A stretch of DNA of 64,000 bases. It comes from Nitrosomonadaceae bacterium. Its GTDB lineage: Bacteria > Pseudomonadota > Gammaproteobacteria > Burkholderiales > Nitrosomonadaceae. Location of the stretch: positions 124,001 to 188,000 of the forward strand of contig PBKR01000032.1 in assembly GCA_002721545.1 (NCBI GenBank), written 5' to 3'. Both the position numbers and the translations under genes were made by a program. Every line of letters starts with the position of its first letter. Positions within the stretch are counted from its first letter, which is position 1. Below are positions 58,351 through 64,000 of the stretch, one piece after another. Below the pieces are notes generated by a model that was not told the DNA's origin, made no database searches, and worked only from the letters and a program-made list of their open reading frames with translations.

Positions 58351-60196
58351 ACTCCACGGTAACGGACTTGGCTAAATTTCTTGGCTTATCAACATCAGTT
58401 CCTTTTTGTAGTGCAACATGATAAGCAAGTAGCTGGAGTGGAATAGCATGAAGAATAGGGCTAAGCAGTCCTGCATGTTCTGCCATACGAATAACATGCA
58501 GTCCTTCGCTATCCTGAATTACAGATTCTGCATCTGCAAAAATATAGAGCTCTCCTCCTCGCGCACGTACTTCCTGCAGATTCGATTTAAGTTTCTCTAA
58601 TAATGTATCATTAGGAGCAATTGCAACTACGGGCATGTCCCTATCAATTAAAGCAAGGGGGCCGTGTTTCAGTTCGCCTGCAGCATATGCTTCTGCATGA
58701 ACATAAGAAATTTCTTTTAGCTTAAGTGCTCCTTCCATGGCAATAGGATAATGCATCCCACGTCCAAGAAACAGGGCATGATGCTTATGGAAAAACTTCT
58801 CAGACCATAATTTGACAGGCCCCTCCACTTTAAGTGCATGCTGCAATGCAACAGGTAAATGCCTTAACTCAGCAATCATCTCAAGTTCACGCTCTCCTGA
58901 CAATTTTCCATTTAACTTTGCTAATGTCATAGTAAATAGCATCAATGATGCCAACTGCGTAGTAAATGCTTTAGTAGAAGCCACCCCAATTTCTGGCCCT
59001 GCTCGTGTGAGAAAACATAAATCTGTTTGTCTCACAAGCGTACTTTCTGCAACATTACAAATTGCAAGACTATGAGTGCCTCCTAATGACTTAGCATAAT
59101 TAAGTGCAGCAATAGTATCTGCTGTCTCTCCTGACTGTGAGATCCCTATTACCAATGTATTAGGATGAGAAACTGGATCACGATAACGGTATTCACTTGC
59201 AATCTCTACGTTGCAAGTAACCCCAGCTACAGACTCAAGCCAGTAACGAGCAACTAGTCCAGCATGATAACTAGTACCGCAGGCCAGTATCAGAATTCCA
59301 TTGATATTCTTAAAAATTCCCTCTGCATTATTTCCAAATAATTTTGGGGAGATTGAATGAGCATTGAGCACCATTTCTAATGTATTAGCTACTGCGCTTG
59401 GTTGTTCAAATATTTCTTTTTGCATGAAATGATTGTAAGGGCCCACTTCTACTGCTGAGTTTTTGAGTCTACTTTTATGTATCTCACGTATAACTTTTAC
59501 ATAAGGCCTAGTGCCTAAGCAATTTACAATGCGATAGCTATCTTTATATAACTCTGCAACATCTCCTTCTTCAAGATAAATCATACTATTGGTCACTTGT
59601 AATAATGCCGAGGCATCTGAGGCAGCATAGTTGCCATTCTTTCCTAAACCAAGTATTAATGGGGCTCCATTACGAGAAACAATAATACGCTCTGGATGTG
59701 ACTCTTCAATTACAGCAATCGCATAAGCACCTTGTAATTCAGAAACAGAGAGACAAACCGCTTCAAATAAATCATGTTTTTTCTTTAAATTAAATGTAAT
59801 AAGGTGAGCTATAACTTCTGTATCTGTATCAGAATTAAAATCAAATCCTTCATTTTTTAGTCGTTGATATAGAGCCTCATGATTCTCAATAATGCCGTTA
59901 TGCACTACTGCAACCTTTGTCGCATCACCAGAGAAATGTGGGTGTGCATTACGCTCAGAAGGGGCCCCATGAGTGGCCCATCGGGTATGAGCAATACCAA
60001 TTTTACCTTGATATTTCTGTTCACTTACAAGATTACTAAGTTCAGTTACTCGCCCAGTAGTACGCACCCGATTCAATTGACCATTTAGTAATGCTAACCC
60101 AGATGAATCGTAACCGCGGTATTCAAGACGACGCAACCCTTCTAACAATACGGGGACAATATTGTCCCAGACTACTCCGCCAACTATTCCACACAT
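58349..60196 (-). CDS. glmS: Glutamine-fructose-6-phosphate aminotransferase
   Basis: Makes glucosamine-6-phosphate for peptidoglycan and LPS. 615 residues: N-terminal class II glutaminase starting MCGIVGG (catalytic Cys at 2) with [18 protein letters not shown], then two SIS domains ([14 protein letters not shown]; near 345), and the C-terminal [11 protein letters not shown] that is read by attTn7-directed transposition. Follows glmU by 67 bases in the order atp-glmU-glmS. Confidence 0.98.
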   Translation of the reverse strand: MCGIVGGVVWDNIVPVLLEGLRRLEYRGYDSSGLALLNGQLNRVRTTGRVTELSNLVSEQKYQGKIGIAHTRWATHGAPSERNAHPHFSGDATKVAVVHNGIIENHEALYQRLKNEGFDFNSDTDTEVIAHLITFNLKKKHDLFEAVCLSVSELQGAYAIAVIEESHPERIIVSRNGAPLILGLGKNGNYAASDASALLQVTNSMIYLEEGDVAELYKDSYRIVNCLGTRPYVKVIREIHKSRLKNSAVEVGPYNHFMQKEIFEQPSAVANTLEMVLNAHSISPKLFGNNAEGIFKNINGILILACGTSYHAGLVARYWLESVAGVTCNVEIASEYRYRDPVSHPNTLVIGISQSGETADTIAALNYAKSLGGTHSLAICNVAESTLVRQTDLCFLTRAGPEIGVASTKAFTTQLASLMLFTMTLAKLNGKLSGERELEMIAELRHLPVALQHALKVEGPVKLWSEKFFHKHHALFLGRGMHYPIAMEGALKLKEISYVHAEAYAAGELKHGPLALIDRDMPVVAIAPNDTLLEKLKSNLQEVRARGGELYIFADAESVIQDSEGLHVIRMAEHAGLLSPILHAIPLQLLAYHVALQKGTDVDKPRNLAKSVTVE

Positions 60197-60263
60197 GGAA
60201 GTTTTCCCTTATTAATTTGAACTATGAATAGCTATAAGACATTTAAAATTTATAACACTAACC

Positions 60264-61631
60264 TCATTTTTTAGTTGGGCGCTTCCACCCTGAAACACTT
60301 CTTTGTCTAGAGCGTGACAAAGTTAATTGCTCTGGAGGAGTATTCATCGTAATAGTTGACCCTGCTCCTATAGTGGTGCCAGTAGTTATTTTTACAGGGG
60401 CAATTAATTGTGTATCTGAACCAATAAACACATTGTCTTCAATAATTGTCTGAAGCTTATTCACCCCATCGTAATTACAAGTTATCGTCCCCGCACCCAC
60501 ATTAACTTTTTTCCCAATTTTTGCCTCGCCCATGTAACTCAAATGATTTACCTTGCTACCAGTATTAATATTACTATTCTTAATTTCAACAAAATTACCA
60601 ATATGGACCTCATCAGCAAGGATAGTTCCTGGGCGTATACGGGAGAATGGACCAATTCTACAATTTTTCCCTATATCAGCATCCTCAATAAAGCTAAATG
60701 GAAGAATAATGGTACCAGCCTCTATTTTTACATTCTTTAGTATGCTATTAGCGCCAATCTTCACTCCATCACCGATCTTCACTATACCCTCAAAAATACA
60801 ATTAATATCTATTTCTACATCTTTCCCAAAATCCAATTGTCCACGTATATCAATGCGTGAAGGGTCACTGATTGTTACGCCTTGTTCTAATAATTTTTTT
60901 GCAGAATTTTTTTGATAAGTTCTTTCAAGCATGGCCAATTGTATTTTGCTATTTACACCAAAAATTTCCCAAGTAAAAAGTGGATGTGTCGCCTCTATTC
61001 TTTTTCCAGACTTAGCTGCCATTGCTACAATATCAGTCAGATAATATTCTTTTTGTGCATTGTTATTTTCTAGCTTAGGTAACCATTCATGTAAATTAAT
61101 ATTCGAAACTGCCATAATACCTGTGTTAATTTCACATATTTCTAGTTGATCTTTATTTGTATCTTTTTCTTCAACAATCTCAATAATTTTTTTAGTTGTA
61201 ATATCTCGTATTATTCTACCGTAACCCAATGGATCATCTAACTCCACCGTAAGTAAGGCCAAAGAATCTTCTGATACACCTGATATTAATTTTCGAAGTG
61301 TCTCAGCCTTAATCAGGGGCACATCCCCATATAAAACCAGTGTTATCCCTTTTTTGTCTAGATGTGGCAAGGCCTGTAACAATGCATGACCAGTACCTAG
61401 CTGTGGTTCTTGCTTTACCCAAATAACCTGTTTATCTCTTATCAAATTTGGAACAGTTTCATTTCCATGACCATATACCACGCAAATTTTTTGTGGCGAT
61501 AATACATGTGCCGTACTGAGCACATGCTCTAATAAAGGCTTTCCTGCTAGCAAATGTAAGACTTTTGGGGTAGTCGAATACATACGCTTACCAAGTCCTG
61601 CGGCTAGAATGATGATATTAAGATTTTCCAC
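60264..61631 (-). CDS. glmU: Bifunctional UDP-GlcNAc pyrophosphorylase/GlcN-1-P acetyltransferase
   Basis: 455 residues with a GTG start. Pyrophosphorylase domain at the N-terminus (LAAGLGKRMYSTTPKVLHLLAGKPL) and a left-handed beta-helix from about 250 with hexapeptide repeats (IGDGVKIGANSIL, IGNFVEIKNS, NHLSYMGEAKIG) carrying the acetyltransferase and trimer contacts. Produces UDP-GlcNAc from the GlmS pathway (via GlmM). 133 bases downstream of atpC, beyond the terminator. Confidence 0.97.
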   Translation of the reverse strand: MENLNIIILAAGLGKRMYSTTPKVLHLLAGKPLLEHVLSTAHVLSPQKICVVYGHGNETVPNLIRDKQVIWVKQEPQLGTGHALLQALPHLDKKGITLVLYGDVPLIKAETLRKLISGVSEDSLALLTVELDDPLGYGRIIRDITTKKIIEIVEEKDTNKDQLEICEINTGIMAVSNINLHEWLPKLENNNAQKEYYLTDIVAMAAKSGKRIEATHPLFTWEIFGVNSKIQLAMLERTYQKNSAKKLLEQGVTISDPSRIDIRGQLDFGKDVEIDINCIFEGIVKIGDGVKIGANSILKNVKIEAGTIILPFSFIEDADIGKNCRIGPFSRIRPGTILADEVHIGNFVEIKNSNINTGSKVNHLSYMGEAKIGKKVNVGAGTITCNYDGVNKLQTIIEDNVFIGSDTQLIAPVKITTGTTIGAGSTITMNTPPEQLTLSRSRQRSVSGWKRPTKK

Positions 61632-61720
61632 TTATTAATTCATATTTAAGTTATCTAGATAGAATCTAAGAGAAAGTTTAACTTTTATTTCTAGTTTATG
61701 CATGCTTATATTCAGAAAAT

Positions 61721-61748
61721 AAAAAAGGCGACCTAAGTCGCCTTTTTT
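61721..61748 (-). terminator. Terminator at the end of the atp operon
   Basis: AAAAAAGGCGAC-CTAA-GTCGCCTTTTTT: an 8-12 bp stem with T/A tracts on both sides, so it can end transcription in both directions. It lies 17 bases after the atpC stop and before glmU, so glmU-glmS need their own promoter or read-through. Confidence 0.85.
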
Positions 61749-61764
61749 ACAATTTACTAATTTA

Positions 61765-62190
61765 CTAACGTGACCGCTTTCTGAACTTCTCAATTGCTGC
61801 TATTTGAGCTATAGACTCTGCTAATTCTGCCTGAGCTCTAGCATAATCAATTTTAGAGGATTTATCTTTCATCGCTGCTTCTGCACGCCCTTTAGCTTCA
61901 AGAGCTTTCGCTTCATCTAGATCGCCACCTCTAATAGCTGTATCAGCAAGAATAGTCACAACACTGGGCTGGACTTCTAACATCCCACCAGAGACATAAA
62001 TTAATTCATCCTCTGCTTGTTCAGGAATTTTAATTCTTACCGACCCAGGTTTTATTTCTGTAATCATTGGTGCATGACGTGGATAAATACCAACCTCACC
62101 CATTAATGCCGGCACAATAACCGCTTCAGCAACCCCGGAAAAGATTTCCTGCTCAGCACTTACCACATCTACATGTATTGTCGTTGCCAT
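61765..62190 (-). CDS. atpC: ATP synthase epsilon subunit
   Basis: F1 central-stalk and inhibitory subunit, 141 residues. N-terminal beta-sandwich [40 protein letters not shown], then the helical C-terminal hairpin ([16 protein letters not shown]). Last gene of the atp cluster, 13 bases after atpD. Confidence 0.97.
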   Translation of the reverse strand: MATTIHVDVVSAEQEIFSGVAEAVIVPALMGEVGIYPRHAPMITEIKPGSVRIKIPEQAEDELIYVSGGMLEVQPSVVTILADTAIRGGDLDEAKALEAKGRAEAAMKDKSSKIDYARAQAELAESIAQIAAIEKFRKRSR

Positions 62191-62203
62191 AAATTAATTC
62201 TTA

Positions 62204-63589
<1,386 letters not shown>

Positions 63590-63611
63590 TTAATTACTAA
63601 ATCAAAAATTA

Positions 63612-64000
63612 TTAAACTGCTGCAGCACCAGCCACTATTTCAGAAAGTTCTTTCGTTATAGCCGCTTGACGGGTCTTGTTATAAACCAATGTAAGCTCGT
63701 TAATTACATCGCCCGCGTTATCTGATGCAGCCTTCATTGCTACCATTCGAGCAGATTGCTCAGAAGCTATATTCTCTGTCAACGACTGATAAATAAGCGC
63801 TTCAATATACCTTACCATGATGCTATCTATTACATTTTTAGCATCAGGTTCGTATATATAATCCCATGTTCCAGCCGGTCCATCATGATGCTTACCCTTA
63901 CCTTCTTCACTATCGCCTTGTAGCCTTTCATCAGATAATGGAAGCAATTGCTCCACCATTGGCTCCTGTTTCATAGCATTAATAAAACGAGTATAAAAAA
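63612..64000 (-). CDS. atpG: ATP synthase gamma subunit (5' part beyond the right edge)
   Basis: C-terminal about 129 codons of the rotor subunit: [21 protein letters not shown], then [37 protein letters not shown] and [24 protein letters not shown], the invariant C-terminal helix. The frame is open to 64000, so the ATG at 63974 is internal and the gene continues outside the window. Confidence 0.96.
   Translation of the reverse strand, partial: FYTRFINAMKQEPMVEQLLPLSDERLQGDSEEGKGKHHDGPAGTWDYIYEPDAKNVIDSIMVRYIEALIYQSLTENIASEQSARMVAMKAASDNAGDVINELTLVYNKTRQAAITKELSEIVAGAAAV

Overview
The window is an AT-rich bacterial chromosome segment, mostly conserved housekeeping genes packed in short operons on both strands. 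Gene content and order point to a betaproteobacterium of the Nitrosomonadales, close to the ammonia oxidisers. The pointers are hemL-thiE-thiD beside rubredoxin, glyoxalase I and rsmB; ruvX-pyrR-pyrB with a non-catalytic pyrC'; a diheme cytochrome c4; ubiC-ubiA-ubiD; and a CADD/PqqC-like enzyme of the type that replaces pabABC in Nitrosomonas. The genus assignment is inference; the proteobacterial assignment is firm.

Layout. 0-2.6 kb: potassium uptake (trkA, cut by the left edge, and trkH). 2.8-5.5 kb: a rubredoxin-reductase-like flavoprotein and a lipoprotein with VWA and OmpA domains. 5.6-9.3 kb: secA, the eroded 3' end of an M23-peptidase gene whose terminator survives, and a DciA-like gene. 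9.6-13.6 kb: tRNA-Phe, hemA-prfA, prmC and a CGFS glutaredoxin. 13.6-18.8 kb: yqaA, the CADD-like enzyme, glnD, map and a small SPOR-family stub. 18.9-28.6 kb: cytochrome c4, hemL-thiE-thiD, rubredoxin-gloA, rsmB, purN-purM, and a permease-hda-HAD phosphatase operon. 28.6-36.5 kb: ubiC-ubiA-ubiD, DUF2024 and DUF3565/DUF1971 proteins, dapB, bamE divergent from fur, lolC/E-lolD. 36.6-47.3 kb: an AlkA-like glycosylase, rng-rlmH-rsfS-nadD, aceE-aceF, folD and two unrecognised membrane proteins. 47.5-52.9 kb: prlC and ruvX-pyrR-pyrB-pyrC'. 58.3-64 kb: atpG-atpD-atpC-glmU-glmS, with atpG cut by the right edge.

The accessory part is 53.0-58.35 kb, between ruvX and the 3' end of glmS, a classical integration site. 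It holds two paralogous MORN-repeat proteins, a nickel superoxide dismutase with its maturation protease (sodN-sodX), a plus-strand remnant of a VOC/glyoxalase gene, a GHKL-type ATPase gene broken by a deletion that removed its N-box, a 75-residue companion gene behind a palindromic operator-like sequence, and a 5'-truncated mobile-element gene that abuts glmS. It reads as a decaying conflict or mobile cassette with a functional NiSOD module retained.

Several independent signs of gene erosion (M23 remnant, SPOR stub, VOC remnant, broken ATPase) together with long AT-rich spacers suggest a genome undergoing reduction. The two most interesting items are the CADD-like self-sacrificing p-aminobenzoate synthase, in which every expected metal-ligand and substrate-tyrosine position is conserved, and the glmS-linked island.
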